From: an uncultured bacterium
GTDB lineage: Bacteria; Spirochaetota; Leptospiria; Leptospirales; Leptonemataceae
Reading direction: 5' to 3'
NCBI GenBank assembly: GCA_937928085.1
Contig: CALFVU010000007.1
Location: 62,001 to 126,000 of the forward strand
DNA length: 64,000 bases
Shown in pieces: positions 36,825-45,428 of the stretch; position 1 is the first letter of the stretch, and every line of letters starts with the position of its first letter. The notes beneath the pieces were generated by a model, which was not told the DNA's origin, searched no databases, and saw only the letters and a list, made by a program, of their open reading frames with translations. A program made the translations under genes and the position numbers.

Positions 36825-37730
36825 TTATCTATGAATAACAATCAAAGTAAAACTAGTAAAAGCCCATAATAATATAACGAAAATCAAGAAAGGATCTGCT
36901 AATAAGACATCTGAAGGATTTCCTTCTTCGTTTTTTGGATTTTCTATTAAAGTATAATACCGAAAGATTCCCATAACTACAAATGGAATTGTTAAATACA
37001 AATTTGCTTTTGAGTGAGTTCCTAAAATAGTATAAAGAGAATAATTCATAATAGAAAGGGATGCAGAAATATTGATAAAACTTTTAAGAAATTCTTTTTG
37101 ATACACTCCACCTATCATTGTTTCTGGAGGTAAATTCGAAATCTCGAAAAATCTTTTATAAAATCCTAAAAAAAGAGCAATAAAAAATGTTGTGCTTATA
37201 AGCCATGGACTTGCGTGAATTTCCATACAAATAGAACCATATAAAACACGAATTACAAAACCCATAGAAATGATAAAAACATCAAAAAGAATAATTTTTT
37301 TTCCTATAAATGAATAAAATAAATTGAGAGAAAAATAAATAATAATATAAACAACAGAATGTAGATTTAACCAAAAAGATAGAAAAAAAGATAAAATTAA
37401 GAAAATAAATATAAGAATCATTGCTTCGTTAATAGAAACTTTTTTACTTGCAATAGGTCTTAACTTTTTTTTTGGATCTAATGAATCTAAATCTTTATCT
37501 TTGATGTCATTGATTATATATACCGAGGAAGAAATAAAAGAAAAAGCTAAAAAAGAAATAAATAGTTTAAATAAAACAAACATTGATTGTTTAGATGCTA
37601 AATGATAGAATACATCAACAGCTTCTTGAGAAAAAAAGAAAGGTAAAATTACAAAACCATTTTTAGTCCATTGATAAACCCGAATCAATTTTATGTAAAA
37701 ATTTAGCTTTTCTAACATGAGTAAGTTCAA
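36825..37730 (-). CDS. UbiA-family prenyltransferase, decaprenyl-phosphate phosphoribosyltransferase-like
   Basis: A 301-aa membrane protein with about eight helices. RVYQWTKNGFVILPFFF at the N-terminus and YIINDIKDKDLDSLDPKKKLRPIA near residue 75 match the DPPR-synthase branch of UbiA (NDxxDxxxD with following K-R-P). That branch transfers phosphoribose to polyprenyl phosphate, which feeds arabinose donors; other UbiA members make quinones. Which applies here is not certain. It is a lone gene. Confidence 0.82.
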   Translation of the reverse strand: MNLLMLEKLNFYIKLIRVYQWTKNGFVILPFFFSQEAVDVFYHLASKQSMFVLFKLFISFLAFSFISSSVYIINDIKDKDLDSLDPKKKLRPIASKKVSINEAMILIFIFLILSFFLSFWLNLHSVVYIIIYFSLNLFYSFIGKKIILFDVFIISMGFVIRVLYGSICMEIHASPWLISTTFFIALFLGFYKRFFEISNLPPETMIGGVYQKEFLKSFINISASLSIMNYSLYTILGTHSKANLYLTIPFVVMGIFRYYTLIENPKNEEGNPSDVLLADPFLIFVILLWAFTSFTLIVIHR

Positions 37731-37936
37731 AAAATAAAAAATAGAGTTCAGGTCAAATCTTTGAAGCTATTAACTTTGTGCGTTTTTAAGAAAATTTAAA
37801 TAACTTTCAAGATTTTTTAAGAAAATTTTTAAATTTAGTATTATTTCTTTTTTCTAAAATCACACTTTTTTGCTTGACGTTAATTTTAAAAAAAAAAAAT
37901 GTGAATTTAATTATATTAAATAACACTTGAGGTAAT

Positions 37937-38596
37937 ATGGTAAAATTGAAATGGGTTTTTTTGATATTGGTTTGGGGTTTATTGTTTCAATGTAGTGTCT
38001 TTAAAAAAGAAGAAAAAGATAATACTGCGAGAAATCTTGCTTTTTTAACCTTATTGCAAGATAAATCATGCAGAATAGGTGAGTATACTTTTATTGTAAA
38101 GGAAGGTTCTGTTTCTTGTTCTGAAGACACCATAGAAGGAAGCGGTTTACTCTTAGCTACGAAGGAAAAAGAAGAACCTTCAATTGAGGTGAAGATAAAG
38201 TTAAAAGAAGATGATTCTTTATTTGCATTTTATGGTGCAAGCGATGAAGATTTAAAAACTAACGGATCGGGGTTTCGTTTTTCAAAAAATAGTGCAAAAG
38301 CTTTTCATTTTGATGGAACACCTGGTGGCGTAGATATGCCTGATATTTTTAAACCTGCAGTAAATATTGAAAAAACAGTATGCTTGGAGATTCATAGTGA
38401 TGAAATACCACCTCATTTATTAGCTTGGAGTTCTAACTGTCCAAATCCACCTAATTCAAATCCTACATTTAATTCAGAGGATTCTGGTAGTGAACCAGGA
38501 GGAACTAGTGCAAACAAAGGTGAGAGATGGGGATTCGAATTAAAAAATAGTAAGATCATTTTAAAAGTTAATGATGAGAAAATTTATAGAGAGTAA
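37937..38596 (+). CDS. lipoprotein of unknown function
   Basis: A 219-aa protein with a signal ending GLLFQCSVFKK (C19). Mature cysteines at about 45, 59, 148 and 168 could pair. Residues 170-200 are Pro/Ser/Gly-rich, like a linker. The body has beta-type alternation (EYTFIVKEGSVSCSED). A GAGGT site precedes the ATG and a good terminator lies 54 bases after the stop. No family recognised. Confidence 0.7.
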   Translation: MVKLKWVFLILVWGLLFQCSVFKKEEKDNTARNLAFLTLLQDKSCRIGEYTFIVKEGSVSCSEDTIEGSGLLLATKEKEEPSIEVKIKLKEDDSLFAFYGASDEDLKTNGSGFRFSKNSAKAFHFDGTPGGVDMPDIFKPAVNIEKTVCLEIHSDEIPPHLLAWSSNCPNPPNSNPTFNSEDSGSEPGGTSANKGERWGFELKNSKIILKVNDEKIYRE

Positions 38597-38649
38597 AAGT
38601 AAAAATGGTAACAAAATTTATTCACACGATAAAAGTAATGCATAAAATA

Positions 38650-38671
38650 AGGGCTACAAAAAGCCCTTTTT
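38650..38671 (+). terminator. rho-independent terminator
   Basis: AGGGCT (50-55) and AGCCCT (62-67) of 386xx form a stem with a six-base loop, followed by TTTTA. It terminates the lipoprotein gene. It lies inside the extended reading frame of the next gene, which argues that the next gene starts later, or that the hairpin acts as an attenuator for it. Confidence 0.8.
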
Positions 38672-38685
38672 ATAGGGTTAACTAT

Positions 38686-39978
38686 ATGAATTCAAAAAAT
38701 AAAATTTTCATGCTTTTACTTTTGTTAAGTTTTTCAATTTATCCTCAACAAATACAAGATATAGAAAGACTTTTCGAAGAGGAGATAAAAAATCAAATTA
38801 CAACAAAAGAAGATAAAAGGCAAGACTATACAGGTAAACCTGTGGACTTTCAATTTCAGGCACTGAATCGAACTTGGAATCTCGATATTATGGTAGCTAT
38901 GGATTCTGTATTGGAATGGGATACCGATAATCCTAAAAGCACAAAAAGGCAATATTTTATTCGTACGGGAGAATTAGGGGTTTATAGTGCAATAGATCAT
39001 TTAGCAAACGGTGTTTTTACTTTTGCTGCTCATAACGAAAATGGAGAGTTATTTACAGAAGTTCACGAAGCTTATTTTTTATTTCCTGCCACATTAATTC
39101 CTAGAACCAACATTCGGCTTGGGCGAATGTTCTTGGATGTAGGTAGGTTGAATAGTATTCATCAACATGACTGGAATTTTACAACACCTCCGATAGTCCA
39201 TAATGAATTATTAGATTACGAGGGTTTATTGGATACGGGAATCGAATTTAGTTATTTATTCCCTTGGAGTTTTTGGCAAGAATTAAGTGTTGGAATTTTT
39301 AATGGAAAAACTTTTGGTCATGCACACGGCGAAGGAGAGATAAAGCAAAATCCACTATATACTTTGCATCTTAAACATTTTTTTCCGTTAACCGAATATA
39401 TGGGAACAGAATTTGGTTTTTCTTATTTAAGATGGCATCCCGACACTAATCCGAATCGGTGGAACCATCAATATGGATTTGATTTTTATTTAAAATATAA
39501 AAAAGGAAAATATAAATCTTTTATTTATCAAACGGAGATTTGGTATAGAGAATCCAAAGAAAGGATTAAAGAACGATGGAAATATTTTTTTAAAGAAAAC
39601 AACGCTTTAAAAACGATAGAAGATTTTGTTTCTGCTTTAGAATTTAACCCACCAAAAAAATATAAAATTAGAGAGAGAAATTCTGGTATTTATCAATTTA
39701 TAGAATATCAAATTTTAGAGCAATGGTTTATTGGATATCGATATGATTATTATTACATACCATCAAAAGAAAAAATCAATGAGTTTACATTGCAAAAAGA
39801 ATTCCAAAAAAATGGTCTAGAAGAAAATAGTTTAATAATCACATACAAGCCTTCTGAATTTTCTTATTTTCGCATACATGGAAGTTCTACGATTGATTTC
39901 GAAACAGGGAGACGAATCTGGCAATATTATTTTCAGGCTGTGTTTATTTTAGGATTACATCCTGCACATAAATATTAA
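38686..39978 (+). CDS. predicted outer-membrane protein paired with a metal ABC importer
   Basis: The frame is open from 38605, but the terminator at 38650-38671 and a clean signal peptide (MNSKNKIFML..., ending YPQQIQD) favour ATG 38686, giving 430 aa. The mature protein alternates aromatic and polar residues as in beta-barrels, and has His-rich stretches (NSIHQHDW, FGHAHGEGE, HLKHFF). The next gene, ZnuA-like, starts 16 bases later, so this may be an outer-membrane metal channel or receptor. Unrecognised family; the barrel call is inferred. Confidence 0.7.
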   Translation: MNSKNKIFMLLLLLSFSIYPQQIQDIERLFEEEIKNQITTKEDKRQDYTGKPVDFQFQALNRTWNLDIMVAMDSVLEWDTDNPKSTKRQYFIRTGELGVYSAIDHLANGVFTFAAHNENGELFTEVHEAYFLFPATLIPRTNIRLGRMFLDVGRLNSIHQHDWNFTTPPIVHNELLDYEGLLDTGIEFSYLFPWSFWQELSVGIFNGKTFGHAHGEGEIKQNPLYTLHLKHFFPLTEYMGTEFGFSYLRWHPDTNPNRWNHQYGFDFYLKYKKGKYKSFIYQTEIWYRESKERIKERWKYFFKENNALKTIEDFVSALEFNPPKKYKIRERNSGIYQFIEYQILEQWFIGYRYDYYYIPSKEKINEFTLQKEFQKNGLEENSLIITYKPSEFSYFRIHGSSTIDFETGRRIWQYYFQAVFILGLHPAHKY

Positions 39979-39993
39979 AATTAGGAGGTCAAA

Positions 39994-40896
39994 ATGAAAC
40001 TTAGAACTTTATTCCATTTGATTATTTTTATTTTTATTCCTTTAGGATTAGATTCAAAAATCAATGTTGTAACAACTTTAACTGTTTTGAAATATATAGC
40101 AGAGCAAGTAGGTGGAGATAAAATAATTGCAACTTCATTAATACCGGGAGATTTAGATCCCCATTTTGCTGATGCAAGACCCGATTATGTTTTAAAATTG
40201 AACCAGGCAGATTTGTTAGTTTACATAGGATTGGATTTAGAAATAGGTTGGCTTCCAAGACTTATTGAGCAATCTCGAAATCCAAAAATATATTCAGGGT
40301 ATCCGGGCAATTGTGATGCTAGTAAAGGAGTGTTTATTTTAGAAAAACCTACTACGAGTGTTGATCGTTCAATGGGAGATATTCATATTTATGGAAATCC
40401 ACATTATTGGCTGGATCCATTAAATGCTGTTATCATAGCAAGAAATATAAAAGAAAGTTTAGAAAAAATCGATTTTAAAAATAAGGATTATTACAATACA
40501 CAATATATAAATTTTTCTAATAGAATTAAAAATTTTACATTACAAAAACTTAAAGAATCTCAGACTTTAAAAGATAAAAAAGTGGTAGTACATCATAGAG
40601 AGTTTATTTATTTTTTAAATCGTTTTGGATTAAAAGAAGTAACTTCTTTAGAAGAAAAAATGGGGGTTCCGCCCTCTGCAAATTATTTAAAAAAAGTTGT
40701 GGATGTAGTTTTAAAAGAAAAAGTAGACTTAATTTTAATAGCTCCTTATAATAATCCAAAGTATGCTGAGTTTGTATCAGAAAGAACAAATGCAAAAGTT
40801 GTTATAGTTCCTACTAATTTAACAGATAAAATTACAACTTACGAAATGTTGATTGAAACCATGATAAATACTATTAAAAAAGCTAGCAATGAATAA
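39994..40896 (+). CDS. znuA: Zn/Mn-type ABC transporter substrate-binding protein
   Basis: A 300-aa cluster A-I binding protein with a signal peptide. The metal histidines are in DLDPHFADARP, GNPHYWLDP and VVHHREFIY; LITxGLGLE-type segments are replaced by VYIGLDLEIGW. There is no long His-rich loop as in some ZnuA. AGGAGG precedes the ATG. It delivers zinc or manganese to the ATPase/permease pair that follows. Zinc rather than manganese is not decidable. Confidence 0.9.
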   Translation: MKLRTLFHLIIFIFIPLGLDSKINVVTTLTVLKYIAEQVGGDKIIATSLIPGDLDPHFADARPDYVLKLNQADLLVYIGLDLEIGWLPRLIEQSRNPKIYSGYPGNCDASKGVFILEKPTTSVDRSMGDIHIYGNPHYWLDPLNAVIIARNIKESLEKIDFKNKDYYNTQYINFSNRIKNFTLQKLKESQTLKDKKVVVHHREFIYFLNRFGLKEVTSLEEKMGVPPSANYLKKVVDVVLKEKVDLILIAPYNNPKYAEFVSERTNAKVVIVPTNLTDKITTYEMLIETMINTIKKASNE

Positions 40897-41536
40897 AAGA
40901 AAAATTTATCTTAACTTTAAAAATGCAGAAATAGGATATAAAAAAAATGTTTTGATCAAAAATCTAAACTTAGAAATTCAACAAGGGGAGAAAATTTTAC
41001 TTTCTGGAAGTAATGGAACAGGAAAAACAACTTTTTTTAAAACAATTTTAGGATTTATTCCACTTCTTAAAGGAGAGATCCAAAAAAATTTTGAATTTAT
41101 TTCTTATGTGCCACAAAATTTAGAAATCTCTACTGAATTTTTAATTACCATTTACGAAGTATTAGATTTGTATTATAACAATAAACTTGTGCCATTTGAA
41201 AAAACACAAAAGAAAAAACAGACGATTTATGATATACTAAACAAATTTAATCTCCTAGAAAAAAAAGATTTATTGTTAAAAGAATGTTCGGGAGGAGAAC
41301 TTCAAAAAACATTTATTGCAAGAGCGTTGTTAAAAAAACCGGAATTTTTAATTTTAGATGAACCTTTGAATGCAGTAGATTTGGAAAATCAAAAACAATT
41401 CTTCCATCTTTTAAGTGAAATTTATGATGAATATCAATGTACGATTTTGATGAGTTCGCATATCCTAGTTGAAGATAGTATAAACTTTTTTAATAAGAAA
41501 TTTATAATAAAAAATCAACAAATTTTCGAATTATGA
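40889..41536 (+). CDS. znuC: Zn/Mn-type ABC transporter ATPase
   Basis: A 215-aa ATPase with Walker A SGSNGTGKTTFFKT, Q-loop YVPQNLEIS, signature CSGGELQKTFIARALL, Walker B FLILDEPLNAVD and SSHILVEDS (H-loop). It overlaps the binding-protein gene by eight bases and the permease by ATGA. It energises metal uptake. Confidence 0.92.
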   Translation: MNKRKIYLNFKNAEIGYKKNVLIKNLNLEIQQGEKILLSGSNGTGKTTFFKTILGFIPLLKGEIQKNFEFISYVPQNLEISTEFLITIYEVLDLYYNNKLVPFEKTQKKKQTIYDILNKFNLLEKKDLLLKECSGGELQKTFIARALLKKPEFLILDEPLNAVDLENQKQFFHLLSEIYDEYQCTILMSSHILVEDSINFFNKKFIIKNQQIFEL

Positions 41537-42339
41537 TAGAAAAAATTTTATTTTATCAACCACAGATTTTAATTGGAAGCTTGGTAGGAGTTGCCACTGC
41601 TGTAATTGGGGTTTTTGTAATATTAAGAAAAAGTATTTTTTTGGGAATTACTTTAAGCCAGTCGATCACAGTTTCTTTAATTTTAGTTCTTTTATGGGAA
41701 ATTCATAATGAGTTAATTATACATGTTTTAGGAATTTTACTTTTTCTTCCAATTTATTTTTTATATGATCAATTTCGATTTAAAGAAGCGATTCTTGCTT
41801 CAGGATTTGTTTTGTACTCGGCTTTAGGTCAAATTCTAACTTCTATAGGTGCGAACGTACAGAATTATGTTATTGTAGCTTATTTTGGAAATATTCTACT
41901 TATTCCAGAAAAGCAGTATTCTAATATTATTTTTCTAGTACTATTTTTTGCTTTATTATTTATAATATTTTATAAAAAAATTTTAGCAGTGAGTTTTGAT
42001 AAAATTTATTCTAAAATTATTCAAATCAACGTATTTTTTATAGAAGTCGTATATTATTTTATTTTGACGGCAATTCTTACGATTTCTATTTATTTTATGG
42101 GATCTTTCTATACAATAGCTCATTTAGTAATTCCACCTTTAATTGGAATTATGCTAACAAGAAGTTTGCAAAAAGCATTTTTTTTATCTTCTATAATTTC
42201 TTTTGTTTCTACGATTGTGGGATTTATGATCTCTCTAATAGAGATTCAAATCCAAGATATAGTAATAAACCTTCCTACTTCGAGTACAATCATTTTAGTT
42301 TTATGTATATTTTTAATTTTTTTGATTAAGAAGAGATAA
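41533..42339 (+). CDS. znuB: Zn/Mn-type ABC transporter permease
   Basis: A 268-aa membrane protein with about eight helices. LVGVATAVIGVFVILRKSIFLGITLSQS at the N-terminus and AHLVIPPLIGIML near residue 197 are ABC-3 permease motifs. It ends the operon and overlaps the convergent gene by 14 bases. Confidence 0.9.
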   Translation: MIEKILFYQPQILIGSLVGVATAVIGVFVILRKSIFLGITLSQSITVSLILVLLWEIHNELIIHVLGILLFLPIYFLYDQFRFKEAILASGFVLYSALGQILTSIGANVQNYVIVAYFGNILLIPEKQYSNIIFLVLFFALLFIIFYKKILAVSFDKIYSKIIQINVFFIEVVYYFILTAILTISIYFMGSFYTIAHLVIPPLIGIMLTRSLQKAFFLSSIISFVSTIVGFMISLIEIQIQDIVINLPTSSTIILVLCIFLIFLIKKR

Positions 42340-42847
42340 ATAATTGATTATAAATTTCTAAAGTTTTTGATTTATCAAATTGGATTTGTGGAAGTTTTAA
42401 AATCTTTCTTGCTTTATGTATTAGAATTTTTGGGTCTGTGTTGTTACTATCGTTTAATTGTAGCCAATAACAAAGAAGTAAGGTTTGATGTGTGTTGGAA
42501 TGAAGTCTTATATGTAAATCCGTATTTATGTTTTTAAATTTATAAAAGATAGACTTTCTTGCAGGAAAAATATGTATGTAATTTTTATAAATATTTTTAT
42601 ATATCCATAAAGATTGGTCCTTACATATAAAAAAATCAATGTCTTTTACTTTGAATTTTTTTGAAGTCTTAAAATCTTCTAAAATTTCTTGTATTCTTAA
42701 ATTACCGAGATAAATATCAAATTGATTTTTCCCTAATTTATTAAAAATTTTTAAAATTTTTTGTAAAGGAACTTGTTTTGTAGAATAAACTTTAAGTATA
42801 TTTTTTGATTCTTTTAAGTGATGTTTCCAAATGTTAAAAATAAACAT
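42326..42847 (-). CDS. hypothetical protein
   Basis: A 173-aa basic soluble protein with no signal or membrane segment. It has HIFPARKSIFYKF near residue 92 and a Leu-rich helix (QTLLLCYWLQLNDSN). I do not recognise it. It converges on the metal permease gene (14-base overlap) and is divergent from the cyclase-like gene. Confidence 0.65.
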   Translation of the reverse strand: MFIFNIWKHHLKESKNILKVYSTKQVPLQKILKIFNKLGKNQFDIYLGNLRIQEILEDFKTSKKFKVKDIDFFICKDQSLWIYKNIYKNYIHIFPARKSIFYKFKNINTDLHIRLHSNTHQTLLLCYWLQLNDSNNTDPKILIHKARKILKLPQIQFDKSKTLEIYNQLFISS

Positions 42848-42893
42848 TTTTAAAAATGCTTTTTTTTAGCTTTGGTAATTATAATTTAATTCA

Positions 42894-42921
42894 TTGAAAA
42901 TTAATTTCAAGTATATATAAT
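42894..42921 (+). promoter_or_regulatory. sigma-70-like promoter for the cyclase-like gene
   Basis: TTGAAA at 42894-42899, a 16-base spacer, then TATAAT at 42916-42921. The predicted start is about 60 bases before ATG 42988. A TTGACA at 42954 has no good -10 and is not chosen. Confidence 0.45.
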
Positions 42922-42987
42922 TGCAAGAGATAATCTTAAATAGTTTTTAGCAATTGACATTAAAAAATATTAAAAAATTAAGAAAAT

Positions 42988-43932
42988 ATGTTTCCTACAC
43001 AACAAGTAAAAGGTATCTTAATCGATATACTTAGTAAACATTTTTCGACAGAAGAAATTGATAACTTAGGGAAAGAAATATTTCAAAAGTTTAATGCACA
43101 TTTACTTTCGGGACAACCTTTTGGGACAGTGTTAAAACCAGAAGTAGCAGCAAAAACCATAGTTGAGTATTCTATAAAGCAAGAAAAAATCAAAGAACTT
43201 GTAGAGTTTGTAATTCGAATTGGATTAGGTAAAAAAATAGGAATTTGTGCAGGTGAAATAAATAAAGAAAGTTTAGATGAACTTCTTAAAGTACTTTCTT
43301 CTTTTGGATTTCACTTTGCTTCTTCGAGAGGAATTTTAGAATTTACAAATGAACAGGATAACTGGGGTTATTTAGAAGAAAATAAAGAATACTATTTTTC
43401 TTATGTGTCTATTGATATTGTTGGAAATTCACAAATTCAAAATAAATACGAAAAAGATAAAATTCAAGATGTATATACAAGGTTATATAAGCTCATTAAA
43501 GTAGTGATTGAATTATATAACGGTAAAGTTTGGAATTGGGCAGGAGATGGAGGAATTGCAGCATTTTATCTAAATCCAATAGAAGAATCGGCCGTACTTG
43601 CTGGAATTAAAATTTTTTTAGAACTTTTTTTATTTAACTTAAACGAAGAAAGAAATAAGTTTGATGAACCAATTCAACTTAGAATAGGAATCCATTCAGG
43701 AAAAAGTATTTATAAAGAAAATAAAGGTTTAATTCTTTCGGATGCTATTAATTTTACTGCTCACTTAGAAAAATATTTTACAGAACCAAACCATATTTCT
43801 ATATCAAAAGAGATTTATGATGGACTTAATCCAAGACTTCAATTGATATTTAAAAGAAAAGGGACCTTTGAAAATAAAGAATGCTTTGCTTTATCTTTAG
43901 ATATATCTAAATTTATATTAGAAAATAAATAG
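42988..43932 (+). CDS. class III cyclase-like protein with altered active site
   Basis: A 314-aa protein. Residues about 1-125 are a helical N-terminal domain; residues 135-305 are a class III nucleotide cyclase homology domain. The two metal Asp are present (SIDIVG D143, WAGDGG D187), and Asn 255 of the transition-state pair is present in SDAINFTAHLEK. Two key residues differ: the Lys normally four residues before the second Asp is Asn 183, and the conserved Arg is His 259. It may be inactive or have another substrate. It sits in a signalling-rich stretch. No membrane segment. Confidence 0.8.
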   Translation: MFPTQQVKGILIDILSKHFSTEEIDNLGKEIFQKFNAHLLSGQPFGTVLKPEVAAKTIVEYSIKQEKIKELVEFVIRIGLGKKIGICAGEINKESLDELLKVLSSFGFHFASSRGILEFTNEQDNWGYLEENKEYYFSYVSIDIVGNSQIQNKYEKDKIQDVYTRLYKLIKVVIELYNGKVWNWAGDGGIAAFYLNPIEESAVLAGIKIFLELFLFNLNEERNKFDEPIQLRIGIHSGKSIYKENKGLILSDAINFTAHLEKYFTEPNHISISKEIYDGLNPRLQLIFKRKGTFENKECFALSLDISKFILENK

Positions 43933-43990
43933 ATGATTTTTTTTTCAAAAAATTGTTGGATTCTTATGCTTAAAATTTTAATCAAAATCT

Positions 43991-44464
43991 ATGATGTATA
44001 AACAAATTTTCATCATTATACTTTTTTTATTTTGTGGTAAAGTTTTGATTGCTCAAGAGAAAAAGTTTGGAATTGGGGTTTCTCTTTTTTATCCTACAGG
44101 TTTAAGTTTAAAATATAATTGGAAAAAAGATGTTTTTATAGATTCTGTAATAGGTGTAAGTGCATTTGGAGGATATTTCCATTTAGGTTTCTTGAATGAA
44201 TTTTATCAATTAAATCCAAATTTTAATTTGTATGTTGGAGGAAGTGTTTTATTAGAAGAAAGAAAAAGAAAAAATAAAATTTGGAGAAATATCTTTGTAG
44301 AAAGAAAAAGTTTTTATGGAGGTATCAAAGTACCTTTTGGAGTCGTATACTATGATAATCAAAGAAATTTTGATTTATTTGGAGAAATTGGAGTAAATGT
44401 TTTGTTTCAAAATAACCTGAATTATTATTTAAGTTTTGCTTTAGGATTTCATTTTTATATTTAA
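43991..44464 (+). CDS. small outer-membrane barrel-like protein
   Basis: A 157-aa protein with a signal peptide (FLFCGKVLIAQ) cleaved either by signal peptidase I after IAQ or as a lipoprotein at C15. The mature part has about eight short beta strands alternating aromatic and small residues (GIGVSLFYPTGLSLKYNW, FDLFGEIGVNVLF) and ends GFHFYI. This fits a small 8-stranded barrel, common in spirochaetes. No specific function. Confidence 0.7.
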   Translation: MMYKQIFIIILFLFCGKVLIAQEKKFGIGVSLFYPTGLSLKYNWKKDVFIDSVIGVSAFGGYFHLGFLNEFYQLNPNFNLYVGGSVLLEERKRKNKIWRNIFVERKSFYGGIKVPFGVVYYDNQRNFDLFGEIGVNVLFQNNLNYYLSFALGFHFYI

Positions 44465-44466
44465 AA

Positions 44467-45384
44467 ATGGAATGTGGAATTTGTAATTCAGTAAATATTG
44501 AACAAATTTTTAAAAAAAAAGGAAAAGATAATCTATTTTACACAATTATAAAATGTAAAGATTGTAAAGTTGTACAAACATATCCCCGTCCTAATTCTAC
44601 TGAAAAATTATATGATGAATTGTATTTTCAGAAAAGAACTGATAGAGGATATAATCAATATTTCTCGGAGAATACTAAAAAAGTTTTACTTAACACTTGG
44701 AAGTTGAATCTAAAAGATTTAAAGTTTTTTAATTATGAATCTGAAATATTTAAAAGAAACAATAATCCTAAACTTTTAGAAATTGGTTGTGCAGGAGGTT
44801 TTTTTTTGCAATATATGAGAAGTCGCGGATGGGATGTAGAAGGAGTAGAAATTTCTAAGGTAATGAGTGAGTTAGCCAGAGAAAATTTAAAACTAAAAGT
44901 ATTTAATATAAATTTTATGGATTTTAATTCAAGTTCTACTTATGATTGTATAGTATTGTGGGCAACCATTGAACATTTTTTAAATCCTGTTGAAGTATTT
45001 AGAAAAATTTATAATTTGCTTTCAGAAAATGGTATATTGATTTTCTCTACTTGTAGATGGGGATGGCTTGCAAAAATCAAAAAACAAAATTGGAGATTTA
45101 TGAACGTACCAGAACATTTATTTTTTTTTAATGAAAAAACCATAACTCCAATTTTAGAGAATTTATGTTTAAAAAGAATTTCTTATGTTACGTATGGCTC
45201 AGGAATGACTTCCAAAAAAAATATGAGTTTTTTTTATAAATTTTTTAAAACAATTGCAGACTCCTTTGTTAAAAAACTAAATAGGGGGGATATGATGGCT
45301 ATGATGTTTCAAAAAACTAAGAGTTCAAATAACTTCTTTATTTATTTTTTGAATGCTTATTTTTTAAGCTTTTTTTATTTTTAA
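44467..45384 (+). CDS. SAM-dependent methyltransferase with N-terminal zinc-ribbon
   Basis: A 305-aa protein. CGIC...CKDC in the first 37 residues looks like a zinc ribbon, and the SAM motif is LLEIGCAGGFFLQYM near residue 100, followed by VEGVEIS and CIVLWATIEHFLNPVEVF. This architecture is common in sugar- or antibiotic-modifying methyltransferases. The target is not readable. The C-terminal half has a Lys-rich helix. Confidence 0.85.
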   Translation: MECGICNSVNIEQIFKKKGKDNLFYTIIKCKDCKVVQTYPRPNSTEKLYDELYFQKRTDRGYNQYFSENTKKVLLNTWKLNLKDLKFFNYESEIFKRNNNPKLLEIGCAGGFFLQYMRSRGWDVEGVEISKVMSELARENLKLKVFNINFMDFNSSSTYDCIVLWATIEHFLNPVEVFRKIYNLLSENGILIFSTCRWGWLAKIKKQNWRFMNVPEHLFFFNEKTITPILENLCLKRISYVTYGSGMTSKKNMSFFYKFFKTIADSFVKKLNRGDMMAMMFQKTKSSNNFFIYFLNAYFLSFFYF

Positions 45385-45428
45385 AAAAAACTTATTGTCT
45401 AATAATTAAGCAACAAATATTTATCCTT

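Noticed and set aside
38605-38685. Earlier start for the outer-membrane protein
   Set aside because: A strong terminator lies inside this stretch, and the signal peptide starts at 38686.
42845-42858. CATTTTTAAAAATG palindrome followed by a T-run
   Set aside because: It has no loop and lies at the start of a gene, not after one, so it is a poor terminator candidate.
42954-42982. TTGACA promoter close to the cyclase-like gene
   Set aside because: No acceptable -10 box at 16-18 bases; the pair at 42894-42921 is better.
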